A program made the translations under genes and the position numbers. A DNA stretch of 64,000 nt from contig PQWQ01000002.1 of the NCBI GenBank assembly GCA_002943765.1, forward strand, positions 4,526,001-4,590,000, written 5' to 3'. The stretch comes from Psoroptes ovis. Lineage: Eukaryota > Arthropoda > Arachnida > Sarcoptiformes > Psoroptidae. This document shows, one piece after another, positions 1 through 13,600 of this stretch; within the stretch, counting starts at the first letter, position 1; each line of letters opens with the position of its first letter. The notes under the pieces are model-generated. The model saw only the letters and a list, made by a program, of their open reading frames with translations. It ran no database searches and was not told the DNA's origin.

Positions 1-3000
1 ACCGATTGGCGAAATGTTGGCAACTACATCACGAACACTATCATATCAAAATTTATCTGCATTGTATAGTTGTCTTGGATCGAGTAAAGGTAAGGATTTT
101 TAATTTTCAATAAAATGAAAAAATTCTTGAAAATGTTTTCTCGTTATTATTTTGTTATGATCACTATTCAGGCTCAAATAGATGAACAAATAAAAAATGA
201 AAAATTCATTATCATCATCATCGCTATGATGATGATATTGTTCTTTTCTCCTTTCTTCATTTTTATGATGTTCTAATATGAAATCGATTAATTTTTCAAA
301 AAAATATGTTTATGACATTTATTACATTGTAACGACCACTTTTTTTAAAAGGAAATGATATTCTACTATCATTATTACAATTGTTATTATTATTAATTAG
401 CTTCAACTCGATACTCTATCAAAATGATATCATACTACTACTTATATATGATACCCATTATCATTGATATTGTTGTTGTTGTCGTTAAAATCATATTAAA
501 ATATTACATTATATTCTGCCATATCCTTGAATAATGTTACGATTTTGACATTTTAAGAGCAAATAAATTACTTGAAATTTCTTTTTTTTTTTTTTTTTTT
601 GCTCCACTCTCTTACTCTCTGGTACCATAACGCTCATCGTTTATGGATGTTTATGTTTTCAAGTGGGTTCCAATCGAAAAGAATTGGACCCTCAAAAAAA
701 ATATGTTTACAAATACAAGAGCCAAAAATGAATTACAGCCAAATTTCATTGATATTTGATGATGACAAAGTTACATATAATTTTTTTTGAAGCTAAAGAT
801 TTCATTTTTTTTAAAAAGAAGCAGATTTCCCATATATTTATAAATGTTAAGATTTTCAAAGAAAATTTTAGAAAATAAACACACATCTTTAAAGTAAATT
901 TTTTTTCATTTTTTTTTAATTTCGACATGGATAGTACATGAAATTTATATAAATTATATAAAATGAAAATGTTTTCAATAACTTTTTTTTTGATGTTGTT
1001 GTTGTTGAAATGATTGAATCAATGAATCAATAAATGAATACAACATTTCGATATTGATGGATGTGAATACAAAAGTTTATTTTATATATTTAAGTTTCAT
1101 TTCATTTCATTTTTTTATTTTTATTTTTTTCCATTCCGTTCATTCTAAATTGGATAATTTGGTTTATTTTTTTTTATTTCATTTTCCGCTTTTTATTTTT
1201 TTCTTATTTCAAAGAAAGAATATTTTTGTGATTTGTCTTCGTGTCATGTACATACAATCAAAAAAAAAAAAAAAAAAAAAAGGAAAAAATGAAAAGAAAA
1301 CATTTAATGAAAATATTCTTGAAACAATATCAAATACATGTGAATGTGAGCAGCCGAAACAACAACGACGACGGCCATAAAATAAAATCTTAAGATTATG
1401 TTTTCAAAAAGTATTGCATGTATTTTTATTATTATTTTTCTCCAAATTTTTGTTTTTCTCTGAAAAAAATCATACATTTGTCAGACGAAACAAAATAAAC
1501 CCTACAATAATAAACAACAATAATAAGTATATAAATGCACGCAAATAACGATAATAATGATGAAGAAATTTCTTGTTCAATAATTTTTTTTGCCATGTTT
1601 TTTCTTTGCTATATTATTAACTTTTAAAATAGTCGAGAAAAAAATTAGTTCACCAAAAAACTTGAAAATAAAATCTTTAAAATTTTTCAAAGAAAAAAAA
1701 ATGACAAAATTTTTGGCCATTTTATCGGTTGAATGCATTTATTATTATTATTATTATTTGCCATAATAATTCAATCTAGGCATTGTATGCTCAGAAATTT
1801 TTTCTCGGGTACCTGATTCAATGAAAAAAAAATGTAAAGATTTTCTTTCCAGAATGATAAAATATACGATTCATTCATTCATTCACTCATTCATTCATTT
1901 TTCTTGTTCGATTCCCATTTTTCTTCATTGCCGTACAATTCATCGAGCAAAATAAGAAAAAAATGAATACAAAATACAAAATAATACAGGCGATATAATA
2001 AATACAAAGTAAAGTAAAGCGAAAAAAAATGTCATTTGATGCATTGTCTTGTCATATTTATTATTGGTATTATTATTATTTTTAACAAATATTTTTGCGA
2101 AATAAAAAAAATGAAATATAAATTCTTCAATATTTGTCATATTCGTGGAGTCATTTTTTTCTCGATTTCGGATTCAAAATCTTGAGGAAAAATTCCTGCA
2201 ACAAAATAATGGAGTAAAAAGAATACATATTATATAACATAAGATGTGTGTTTGTGTGTGTGTGTACAACACATCATAATGTCAAAGATTTTTTCCAATT
2301 TTTATGGGATGGCTATTTTATACTACATTTATATTAGCTTCTTGACATATTTTTCATTCTCGTATTTTTGCAATGTTTCATCAAAATTTATCATTATTTT
2401 CAACATTATTATTATTATTATTGCTTATATTATCATTATTCATTTCTCGTAAAAAAAAAAATTTGTCGATAATGTTTGAGAGTGAAAAGTGAGAAAAGTA
2501 AAAAAATAAAATAAGAATTGAATATAATAATATTAAATAATAACAAGCATCAAATATCCAAGACATTTGATGTATTGAATATAATAATGCAATGAATTAG
2601 CCATGTATGAATGAATGAATGAATGTGAATGTATTATATGTTTATATTATTACATGTTATGAATACATTTATGATTCACACTGAAACACACACACACACT
2701 CTTATTTTTCATATCTTTAATTTTACATCTTAAATTTTCATTATTTTATCTTTATTTTTTTCTTCACCAAGTGTGTAATAATAATAATAATAATAATAGA
2801 AATAATTTTCAATTCCATTGTGTAAACGAGAAAAGTATTGAATTTTTTCTCTGCTTTTAACTCCATTTTCTTTGTTGGTAATGGTGTCAATTTATCAATT
2901 TTATCGATGTTTTTTTGTTCTTGGTTCACATTCATGGTTATGTGAATATGTGTGATATTCATGTTTTTTATAACAAGAAAAATATTATGTATGCTTGAAG

Positions 3001-4956
3001 ATCCATAGAGAAAACCTTTCGATTAAATGAAGAAATTTTATAAATTTTACCATTTCAATGAAAATTTTATAAAAACAAAATTTTATTCCATGATAAAACT
3101 AAAACTAATGATTATTATTTATTATTATTATTATTTACAGGTTTATTTACTGGTTTTTTGTTTCTTGGTAAGTATTATTATTATTATTGTTAGCATCATT
3201 TTGATGAAAGAATTGTGAAATAAATAAATAGATATAGAACAAAAAAAAACAATATTTACAATAATCTTCTTATCATCATTATTATTATTATGATCATTAT
3301 TATTAAAGCATTATTCTCTCCTTTTTTTTTCATCGAATAAAAATATAATTTAATCAACAAACAATTTTTTATTTCCTTCATAGAAAATGACAATAATTTT
3401 GTTTCTTTCTATCATTTTTACTGTTATCATTATTGTTGACATTTATTGAATGATGTTAAATTATGTAACTTTAAAAATTGATAATATTAATATTAATAAT
3501 ATTCAAACATAAATCATTGCAGGGAAGAAAAATGATGATGATGATGATGATGATATTTCATTGCACATCAGAATATCAGTGAAATGAACAAATATTTTGG
3601 TTTTTTTTTCAATTTGAATTTGAATTTTTCATTCAACCATTTTTTCTTTTTTCAAATATTTTATTCTCGACAGCCATTTCGGTGACATCATTAATAATTT
3701 TCTTCGTATTGGTACATCATCCAAATTATAATCTAATGGCATCATTATTAAGTGATGTATCACATTCGATATTATTAATTTTAAGCAGTTTTGCCATTTT
3801 GATTGGTTTTTTCAAGATGCGTAATTTGAAATTTATTCCGGGTAAGTCATTGTTTGAAAAAGATGTTTCCTTGATTTTATTTTTCACCTCATTCTGTGAT
3901 TTTTTTTTTTTTTTGACACATATTTTCCTTTTTTTCTGGTTGTGAATTATAATTTGAGTTCAAATTAAATGAGAAAAAAAACTTTCACCATGCCTAAAAC
4001 AAAATGAAAATTTCATGTTTAAAAATAAATTAAAATTGAAAGTTTGAAAATTGAAAATGTTGTCCCATCATTTATTTTCAATGGAATGTTGTCGTCTATT
4101 TTTTTTTTATTTTTCCAATTTATTCTTTGAAAATTATATTCATTATTATGTTAATTTTTCTTATTTTATTTTTCTATTTTTTTCTACCATTTCTGACATT
4201 TTAATTTGAATACCATGTGATGTGTACAACATTGAACGACAACAACAACAACAACAACCCTGCATTTGCACTGCGAATGATGTCAATGTTGACAAAATAA
4301 TAATGAATGAATGAATGAAAAAAAAAACATTAACACCGACAATAATAATAACAACAACGACCAGCTATGCGAGATTCGGCTGATGGAGGTTTACGTGACT
4401 TATTGTTACGAATAGCTGCATTCGGACTGTATGCTTATTCATTATTCGGTGTGATTGCAAGCTCGTTCGAAATGAATTCATTACAAAATTTGACCGTTTT
4501 GATAACAAGCGTTTTGACTATTGTTCAGGTAAAAAAATAATTTGTAAAAAATTGATTATTATGGAAATTTTTCATTACATTTCAATGATTACATTTATCA
4601 TAATTTATTTTACACAGGTTACATTACAAACCTTATTCATATCCGATGTTGTATGTCGTAAACGTATCGGACAAAAACAATCAGGACGACAATTGATAAC
4701 ATTTTTGTTGATTACAAATTTAACATTATGGATTGTGTATACGTTTGTTATGCAAAAATTAGAATCATCACCAATACAATTGAAAGTTTTCGGTTTCACC
4801 ACATGGACACTAATATTACGTTTAACATTGCCATTATCAATATTTTATCGCTTTCATTCGGCAATAACATTTGCTGAAGTATGGAAAAATTCATATAAAA
4901 CATCATCTGAACAATTATTATCGATTGAATCATCTACGTCGACATCATCAAATTGA
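1..4956 (+). CDS. Otopetrin-like proton channel, 3' part (5' end outside window)
   Basis: Exons inferred from GT-AG sites and kept reading frame: 2-89, 3141-3167, 3674-3841, 4365-4528, 4618-4956 (TGA). The protein has several hydrophobic helices (around LFTGFLFLAISVTSLIIFFV, SILLILSSFAILIGFF and the RLTLPLSIFYRFHS end). The C-terminus, with a conserved WTLILRLTLPLSIFYRFHSA block followed by a WKNSYK motif, is what identifies otopetrins, which are plasma-membrane proton-selective channels (family knowledge). Phases agree at all four junctions (1, 1, 1, 0). The second visible exon is only 27 nt. A likely AATAAA poly(A) signal lies at 5013-5018, 57 nt past the stop. The N-terminal half is missing because the window starts inside an exon. 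The paralogue cannot be assigned. Family call fairly sure; exon 2 rests on frame and splice sites only. Confidence 0.8.
90..3140. other. Long AT-rich intron of the otopetrin-like gene
   Basis: About 3 kb between the first visible exon (GTAAGG donor at 90) and the 27-nt microexon. It holds homopolymer A/T runs, ATT/AAT trinucleotide tracts, short TG and ATTC repeats and no coding stretch I can support. Reading frames of 60-108 codons here are built of Phe/Lys/Ile/Asn from poly-T and poly-A and are not genes. Confidence 0.6.
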
Positions 4957-7900
4957 TTAATTATCGGGAAAAAAGAGAAAAAAATGGAAATAGATCTCAA
5001 AATATGATTAAGAATAAAAAAATTCATAAACTTTTATATTTTGATATTCAAATTTGATATCCATTATCATCATTATTATTAATATTATTATCAAACATTA
5101 TTGATCAAACTTATTAATTAATCACACATAATCAAATATGATAATCATTATTGGATGCACATAATCAATTAAAAACATGAATTTTACCCGTTTTTTCTTC
5201 ACTCATTCAATTCATTCATCCAATTATTCATTACTCGGTCTCATTTCACTCATTCAATTCAATTGTCAATATTATTATTATTCTATCAACGCGCGTAATA
5301 TCAAAACAAAACACAAAAGCAGCATACAGCGAAATAAGTGTTTTATATTTTATATTATCAAAAAAATAAAACATATTACGATGAATATGAATAATTAAAT
5401 ATTTTTCATATTAATAAATTTATTTTTTCGGTATATTTTCGCATTCATTTCGATTTGCGAACAGATGATTTCAAAAAAATGATGAAATTTTTTCATGTTT
5501 GAAGCATCTTTTATTTGAGTTTATTCCATTTGCAGCAAACAAATAATCAAAAGTACGAAAAATAAATACGAAAATAAAAAAACATTAAATATCAAATTCA
5601 AAATATATTAATTTGAATTTGAATAATGTGTGTGCTGCTTCATCTTCAATATAATGTCTTTGTGTGTATGTGTGTGTTTGTTTGTACAATATCTATTTAA
5701 ATAAGTTTTTTTTCTCGTTTTCAGTTTGATTTACTTTCTTTGATTCATTTACACTAATACTTACTACTTCATGAATAACGATTTTTGCAATTTATTTCGA
5801 TATAATTTATTTTCAAATTGATCAATGAATGAATAATTTTTTTCTTCGATTTTCGGGCAAATGAATCCATGAAATACACACACACACACACATAATATCT
5901 AATCAATTTCATGATGTAAAATGGTAAAATAGGAATATAAAAAAAATAAAAATAAAAAATCAAAATTGGCAATGAACCGATATCAATCGAAAATTAACTT
6001 TTTTTTTTACCATTATTACCATCATTATTATTACAACTATTCATTTAATGATTTTTATTTTGAATTGATTTCTTTTTTTCGCACAAGTTCAGCTGTGTGC
6101 TTTTTTACAGTATTTATATAAGATATTTGTTATTCGATTTCGGGAGGAAAAATAAAAAAAAACGATAATAATCAATTCATTTTAGAAATGTGGATTCAAC
6201 TATTTAAAAAACGATTCGTAAAAAATGATCTCTTAGAAAATTATACAATAAAATACAATTGTAAAATATCAAAAAATAGACCAAAATGAAAAAAAAAAAA
6301 AATTAAATTCTTCTTTTGTTTTCGCTTTCAGACCTGCTTTTTCCGATTAAATCGTTCATTATTATTGTTATCGTTATTCATTTGGTAAAATAGTTTGATC
6401 CGTTTTTTTATTTTTGATCAAGTCTCCAGTATTTAGCATCTTTTTCCGTTTGTTTTAACTTTGAAAAATAAAAAAGAATATATTTTCCATTCTCCATTTT
6501 TCTCTCTTCCCATTTTCATATGGTATAATTCAATTCAAAATCTTTGTTAGTTTTTTGTTTTTTTCCTCTTTTACTGCTGTAACTTGTACCATGTGTATTG
6601 TAATATTTGAGAACGGGTGCTATGAAATGAAATTCATTTGAAAAATAAAATAAAAAATATATAAAATGTAAAATGAAAGATTCATATGTATTTGTGTGTG
6701 TCTGTCGAAGTGTGCATGTGAATGTGTATAGCGTGTGTGCTTTGAATGTCAATAATATTTGAAATAATGATGATATTATTACTATGATTATTATTATTAC
6801 TAATATTATTAAAAACATCGTTTAAAATGATCAAAGAATTATCCTGCAAAATAAAACAAAAAAAAAGAAAAAAAATTACAAAAATCGTTTGAATTAAGTT
6901 TGAACCAAGTTGAACTAAAATAAGATAGTTGTATTGTAGTTAACAACAATCAAAAATCATTCATTTGAAATACAAATGAACTCACACACATGCAATGAAT
7001 AGATTTGACACAAATCAAATTGAGCATCAATTGTAAAATATATAAATTTTTATTTTTTCCATTTCTTCATCATCATTTAATTCATTTTCAAGCAATATTT
7101 TCGAATTGAATTTAATAAATAAATAAATGAATGGGAAAACATGGCAGAAATTAACAGGAAAAAAATTCTGTCCATTTCTTCATTTCTTGTTATTTCACAG
7201 TTTTCCAATAATTTTATTATCATCGTCAAATGATGGATAATAATAATGGAATTAATCACATTTGAAAAAAAGTGGAAAAATAAATTCTTTTATTGTTTCA
7301 TTCCAATCTTTTGGATCAAATCAAATTTCTCGCAAAAGGTTCTTTTGTTTTCTCTTGTTGTTTTTTACACAAGTTTCGCACACCAGTTCAATGTACTAAT
7401 ACACAATTGTGATGTATTTGCAGTCTCTGTCGCTGCTTGGGTATGTGCAAATGTATGTATGTATTGGCAAAATTCAAAATCATCGATCATTTTATTTCAA
7501 TTTCAATTCATCATTTTATTATTAAAAAAACAAAAATAAAGCAAAATGATTGAATATTAAAAGGGGCAACTAAATGAAAAACAAAATTCTTGTCCCAAAT
7601 CAAAATCATATTGGAATCTCGAATCTTCCACTTGTCAATGTTTGACTATCAAATCAGATTGACAAAAACAAAAGGGAAAATGAAATCGAAATTAAAAATG
7701 AAAATAAGCCATTTTTTCGCATTCATATTTTGTTTTAATATAATTTTTCGTTTTTATTGAAATATGTATTTTTGAAAAGAAAAAAAAAACAATATTAAAA
7801 TCACAATTGTTACATTTTATTATTAATAACGACAAAATATTTTTCTTTTATTATTATTATTTGATGAAATTGATCATGTTTTGTTGTATTTTTTTTTATT

Positions 7901-8160
7901 ATTAATTTTTTTCCTCTTTATTCTCATTTGTTTGTCTCATCATGTGTTTCTATGTCTAAATATATTAATAATAATAATAAGAATAATTTCAATTTGATAA
8001 TCAATTTTATGTGATATACAAAAAAAAATGAAGACAAAAACAATGGCAGACTTGTCGTTTTTTGTTGTTGTTGTTATTATTGTTATTTTATTAATGATAT
8101 TTTACAAATGAAAAAAATATAATAACAAAATAAGAAAAAAAATGAAAATGAAAATACATA
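4957..8160. other. Intergenic AT-rich region, no gene seen
   Basis: Lies between the tail-to-tail otopetrin-like (+) and LRR receptor (-) genes. Contains the otopetrin poly(A) signal near 5013, CA/TG microsatellite bits near 5650, 5877 and 6690, and an AATAAA on the minus strand at 8087-8092 (69 nt past the LRR stop) that probably ends that gene. No conserved coding sequence recognised. Confidence 0.6.
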
Positions 8161-10332
8161 TCAAATATGTGCCATCGGTAATGATCGATTTGGTATTGGA
8201 TGTAGATTAACGACGCTCAAAGCAGATGTTCGTGTCGACAAATTGTTATATTTGTTGGTCATTTTCATTCCAGTTGTTGTTAATGTAGGCGTTTCCCCTA
8301 TATAATAACGATATGGATGATAATAATAATAGATATTTTGCACTTGTTTTCCATCATCATCATCATCATCATTATTATTGTTGTTGTTGTTGTTGTTGTT
8401 GCAGCTTTGTTCTTGTTGCATTTCGCGTGTCAATTTATCATTAATTATAATTTTTTTACTCTCATTCGAGGAAGAATAGTTAAATGAATTTTTTTTCAAT
8501 CTGTTCGATTTTGATGGTGATAGTGATTTTAAATTGTCTTTGTTATCATTATTATTTTGTCGATCATTATTTTCTAGATCATAATAATGGTGATAATGAT
8601 GTTGATAATAATTATCATCATCGAACGAATTTTGTATGTGTGAATAATGGTCATAGTCTTGTTGTTGCGGCTGATATTGATGATTAAATTGTCTTTGATA
8701 CAATAGACTATGATGATTGTTATTCACAACAATAATTGGATGATTCGAACTAGGTATTGTTGATGATGATGATGGTGATGATGTTGTCGATGATGATGAT
8801 GATGATGTCGGTGCTGATGTTGATTCATTTTTACAACAGCTACAACAACAGAATCTATTACAATGAAATTTTTCACATATGTTGCAACAAAAAATAATTC
8901 GGCACCATTTATTATATTTATTTCGACATATGACAATAATTATCGTTATAATCAAAATAAACATTGCTGTATATGTGAAAATATTTACAATAATTTTCAT
9001 TGTTATATTGAAATTTATTGAGCAATATAAATCATTTTCGGACAATGTAATTAATTTTTTTCCATACAAATATTCTGGTTGAAAACACTTAACTTCATTT
9101 TTTTGCGATTGATTCAATGAGTTTGATTGGTTCAAGTATAAAATTAACCAATTTAATGTACAATTACAATTTAATGGATTTTGCTGTAAATCAATATAAT
9201 TAAGATTTTTTATCACTTCAATGGTTTGAAAATCCAAGTGTTCAATCATATTTGAGCGTAATGATAAATATTCCAATGAATTCTGTTGCCGTTCAAATGT
9301 ACCGATTTCAATATTTGTTAATTTTTTATTATTATCCAAAATTAATCTGTTTAGATTAATATTGTCGAAGAAGGCATCTTTTTCAATATGATTCAATAAT
9401 GGACATGATGATATTATTAATGTTTGTAAATATGTTAAATTTTTAAAGGCATTTTTTGGTAATACTTTAATCAGATTATTACTCAAATTTAATGTTCTTA
9501 ATTTCACTAATAATGATAATGATTCACTTGGTATTGATGTTAGACGATTATTTTGTAGATCTAAATAAGTTAAATTAATCAAATGTTTAAATGCATTTAT
9601 ATTTATTAAATTGATTGAACATGAATGCAATAATAATTTTTCCAGCATCAACAATGATGAAAATGATAGATCGAAAATTTTTGTTATGAAATTTTTACTT
9701 AAATTCAATGTTAATAAATTTCTTAAATGATAAAATGATATCGTTGGTATTGTTATCAATCGATTATCATTCAAATATAAATGTTTCAAATTATATAACC
9801 CTAAAAATGCATCATTATCAATTGATGATATATTATTCGATGATAAATTTAATGATTGTAATTGATTTAATTGTAGAAAAATTTGTTGATTGTTTAATGA
9901 ACTTAGATAATTATTGGATAAATCTAATGATTGTAATGATTTCAGTCCATGGAATGTTAAATTATCAATATGTTTGATTGAATTTCCATTTAATAATAAT
10001 ATTCGCAAGTTTTTTTGCATTTGAAAATTTTTCTGTCCAATATTATCGATTTGATTATTAGATAAATCTAAATATTGTAAATGTTCATAGACGAAAAATG
10101 ATGAATAAATATTTTTGATACGATTATTCTGTAAATATAATTCATTCAATTGTGGATTCAACATTATTGGCACTAGATCAATTTTCGTATTATTACAGAA
10201 TACAATCAATTTTATATCATTACATTTACAAAATTGTGGACAAAATGTTGACATCGTTATTCGATTATTCATAATTATTGTGATAATCAAAATCCATAAA
10301 AAATGAATCATTATATCATATAAAATAAACAT
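8161..10332 (-). CDS. Leucine-rich repeat type I transmembrane receptor-like protein
   Basis: Single-exon, 723 aa. The N-terminal hydrophobic stretch (about residues 8-21, a second start at Met8 is possible) reads as a signal peptide. It is followed by an LRR N-cap (Cys31, 35, 37, 46), about 12-13 LRRs at 60-385 with repeated LxxLxLxxN spacing, an LRR C-cap (386-437, NPLNCNC...KCF...YC), one transmembrane helix (about 446-469) and a low-complexity cytoplasmic tail. Just inside the membrane is an unusual cluster of ten Cys between 477 and 500. The tail is Ser/Thr, then His/Tyr/Gln, Asn and Asp rich (505-680) and ends in a mixed segment. The family includes cell-surface adhesion or signalling LRR proteins of arthropods; I cannot name an orthologue. 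A non-LTR retrotransposon lies about 230 bp upstream on the same strand. Minus-strand AATAAA at 8087-8092. Confidence 0.88.
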   Translation of the reverse strand: MFILYDIMIHFLWILIITIIMNNRITMSTFCPQFCKCNDIKLIVFCNNTKIDLVPIMLNPQLNELYLQNNRIKNIYSSFFVYEHLQYLDLSNNQIDNIGQKNFQMQKNLRILLLNGNSIKHIDNLTFHGLKSLQSLDLSNNYLSSLNNQQIFLQLNQLQSLNLSSNNISSIDNDAFLGLYNLKHLYLNDNRLITIPTISFYHLRNLLTLNLSKNFITKIFDLSFSSLLMLEKLLLHSCSINLININAFKHLINLTYLDLQNNRLTSIPSESLSLLVKLRTLNLSNNLIKVLPKNAFKNLTYLQTLIISSCPLLNHIEKDAFFDNINLNRLILDNNKKLTNIEIGTFERQQNSLEYLSLRSNMIEHLDFQTIEVIKNLNYIDLQQNPLNCNCTLNWLILYLNQSNSLNQSQKNEVKCFQPEYLYGKKLITLSENDLYCSINFNITMKIIVNIFTYTAMFILIITIIIVICRNKYNKWCRIIFCCNICEKFHCNRFCCCSCCKNESTSAPTSSSSSSTTSSPSSSSTIPSSNHPIIVVNNNHHSLLYQRQFNHQYQPQQQDYDHYSHIQNSFDDDNYYQHHYHHYYDLENNDRQNNNDNKDNLKSLSPSKSNRLKKNSFNYSSSNESKKIIINDKLTREMQQEQSCNNNNNNNNNNDDDDDDGKQVQNIYYYYHPYRYYIGETPTLTTTGMKMTNKYNNLSTRTSALSVVNLHPIPNRSLPMAHI

Positions 10333-10629
10333 TTTGAATCAAATTTTTATTTTCATTCATTTATAAATATATATTTTCATTTGTATTTATGATGATTTAA
10401 ATTTTCAATAAAATTTTTTTTCTTTTTTACGACTGGCGATCATTCACACAATTTGATTATATCTGAAGCATGAATAGAAATAGGAATAGAAGAAAAAATT
10501 CATTAGTTAAATGTAAAAAACATGATCGATTATTATGATTAGAATTTAAAATGATTATGATATGATGATGAAGAACAAGCAAAACAACCCTTGTTCCGTG
10601 ATCACAAGGGTGGCAATAGTATGGTCACA

Positions 10630-13600
10630 TCAGCCGTGCCCTGTCAGCAGTCTTGTCAAATCCCTATCGGGACTAAAGTTGGTATTGATTCGCGATCCAA
10701 CTGTTGGAAAGAACAATTTCGTCGTGTGGCCATCAGCAGTCTCCGTCCATCTCTGATTCCAAAGATTCAGTATGTCCAACTTCGACGCTTGGCATAGTGT
10801 CATCATGGGCACTCGGGTGTAAAAAACATCCGAAAGGTCGACTGCAGCAACCTTGGCAAACTTATCAGCTAGATCATTACCAAAGTTGCCACAGTGCGAC
10901 CTTGTCCATTTCAGACAAATATGGCCACGATGGTTACACACGATACGAAAAATGTCCTGCACTAATTCATTAAGTGTATAGATATTATGCAAAGCCCAAA
11001 TCGCTGACATAGAATCAGTTATAATTTGAGCATCGACAATACCATTTTCAATGATCCAAACCAATGCGTTGCGGATGGCCAACAATTCAGCCTGAAAGAC
11101 TGAACATCCAGCGCCAAGGCGGAAACATTGAATTACACTTGGGATGCAATTTTCATCATTGAAAACAACAAAAGAACACCCAACCAGGTCCTCAGACCTC
11201 GATCCATCAGTGAAAATGGTACAACTATGAGAGTCAGTACAAAATTCCAACTCAGCATCGATCCTCTCAATAAAAAAAGATTGGACCAACGCTGGATGGA
11301 TCGAGTCTTTGAACCTGATCGGGAATTCATATTGTTCCCTCAGATAAGCATCACTTTTTATCCTGAAAACATCTGATCGCAGCTTGATCACCAAGTCAAC
11401 GGGAATCAAATTAGCAATGATCAACGATGCTTGCAGCGACACAGTTCTGGAAGCGCGAATCATACCAACAGCAAAACGTCTTTGCAAACTTAACAGTTTG
11501 CCACGTTTCGTTCTGCTTGACAAGACACTGTTCCATACAGGGCAGGCATAAACTATCATCGGTTCGATCGCTCGAACGTAAATAGTACGTAAGACGTCAT
11601 ACGATAAGCCCCATCTTGGACCAAATTTTTTCTTGATGCAATTAAACATTTTCATTGATTTTGTCTCGATATAGTCAATATGATTTGCCCATGTTAGTTT
11701 TGAATCAATCATCAAACCAAGTATTTTTAAACATGGTACTAAATCAATTGATCTGCTATTCATAATGATCGGGAAAGACGCCAAATTTCTATGTCTTGAT
11801 ATAATCATGCACTTGGTTTTGGCGGGATTAAACGATAGGCCATTATTTAAGCCCCATTCTGCAATAATCGATAGCAGACTATTTGTTAGATCTGCAGCCA
11901 ATTCTTGGATTGGATGTTGGCAGATGAGGATGCAATCATCCGCAAAAGCCTGCAAATGACATCCCCTTGGCAACGACATTTTCAATAGGTCATCAATTAG
12001 TACATTCCAAAGGAGTGGCGACAATTTACCACCTTGAGGGGTGCCACCTGTAGCCATTTTAGTAAATGATTGATTCATTAGAGATAATTCGATAGTACGA
12101 TCACAAAAATAATTATGGATGATTGCATACAAATTTGAAGGAACATTAAATTCTCTGAGTCTGTAAAGAATGATGTCATATCTTGCAGAATCAAATGCGC
12201 CTGAAATATCAAGCGATACGATATAACCATAATTATTTCGATCATTTATATCATTAATTTGTGATATTAAATTTTTCAATGCTAATTCAGCACCTTGCTG
12301 AGGTAGGAAACCAAATTGATTGTATGACAGATAATGATTGACGATTAGGTGATGCATAAGCCGACATTTAAGAATATTTTCAAAAATTTTTCCCATAACA
12401 GGAAGCAAAGAAATCGGTCGATACGATTTATAACCAGAGCCATTATTTTTCGGTATTAATTTGATAGTTGCTTTTTTCCAGTATTTTGGGAAAACACCAA
12501 ATGCAAAACATTTGTTGAACAGATTCAATAATAAGAAAGGATATTTATAATGTATTTGTTTGACTATGTTGGCAGATATTGCATCGAAACCTGGCGATTT
12601 GTTATCTTTTTCCATATTGACAGCAGTATCGACTTCATTTTTAGTGATACAAAAATCTTTTTTGTTACAATTAATTATATAATGATGGTGAACAATAGAA
12701 TTATTATCATTATTCATATCTGGAAACATCTTATTCAATAAATATGTTGCAGTTTCATTTATGGATACACACCAAGTTGTATCATCTCTCTGTATCGTTT
12801 TCAATGTTTGATTGATCGATAATTGATTTTTGCAATGATGATATAACTTTCTCCAGACATTGTATCTATCAATTTGATTCAAATAATTTCTACAATCATC
12901 AATTCTCGTCTTTTCTAACAAATTTTTGAAATCATTAACACAGGTCAAATATCTTGCTCGCCACAAGGCGCGATTCACTGGGCAACGTTGACGCTGATAA
13001 CGTCTACGCAGATTTTTCAATAACGATAGTTTCATTTTCAAATCTTGTGACAATTTAGTTTTAGATGTTGGTTTCAATATTGGTAGACAGTCATCACAAA
13101 TTGCACAAATAGTATTCATAAGATCATTGACAAAATTTTCAATATCAATATTAGAATTAAGTGTCTTTGCATTATCATCAAAATAAGATAAAATAGATAT
13201 TTGTTCGTTAAATTCAGACCAATCGATACATTTGGTGTTATATTTTCTTGTTAAATAATAAGATTTAATCGGAGAAATGGTGTCGAAGATAAATGAAATC
13301 AAGTTGTGGTCAGAGCCAGAGACTAGATCTTCTACTTTCCAATTCGAGACATAATTGATTGCACGTTGATTAATCACTGTTAAATCGATCGCGCTCTGAT
13401 GTCGACTATTATCGAAAGTCATTTTGCCATCATTTAGAATTATGAAATTTAGGCGACATGTAAAATTTAAAACAACAAGTCCACGTTCATCATTAAAATT
13501 CCCTCCCCAAACCCGATTATGACTATTGAAGTCGCCAGAAATAACAATAGGATATTTTGAATAAGAAATAACCAATTTTTCCAAATTTTCAAGATGATTT

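Noticed and set aside
1054..1380. 108-codon ORF rich in Phe and Lys
   Set aside because: Created by poly-T then poly-A tracts within the otopetrin intron.
7246..7539. 97-codon plus ORF with possible 17-nt exon near 7423
   Set aside because: Acceptor/donor-like dinucleotides occur, but the peptide has no family and the neighbouring sequence gives no linked exons.
8484..9977. Plus-strand ORFs antisense to the LRR receptor
   Set aside because: Shadows of a strongly supported gene; no plausible protein family in them.
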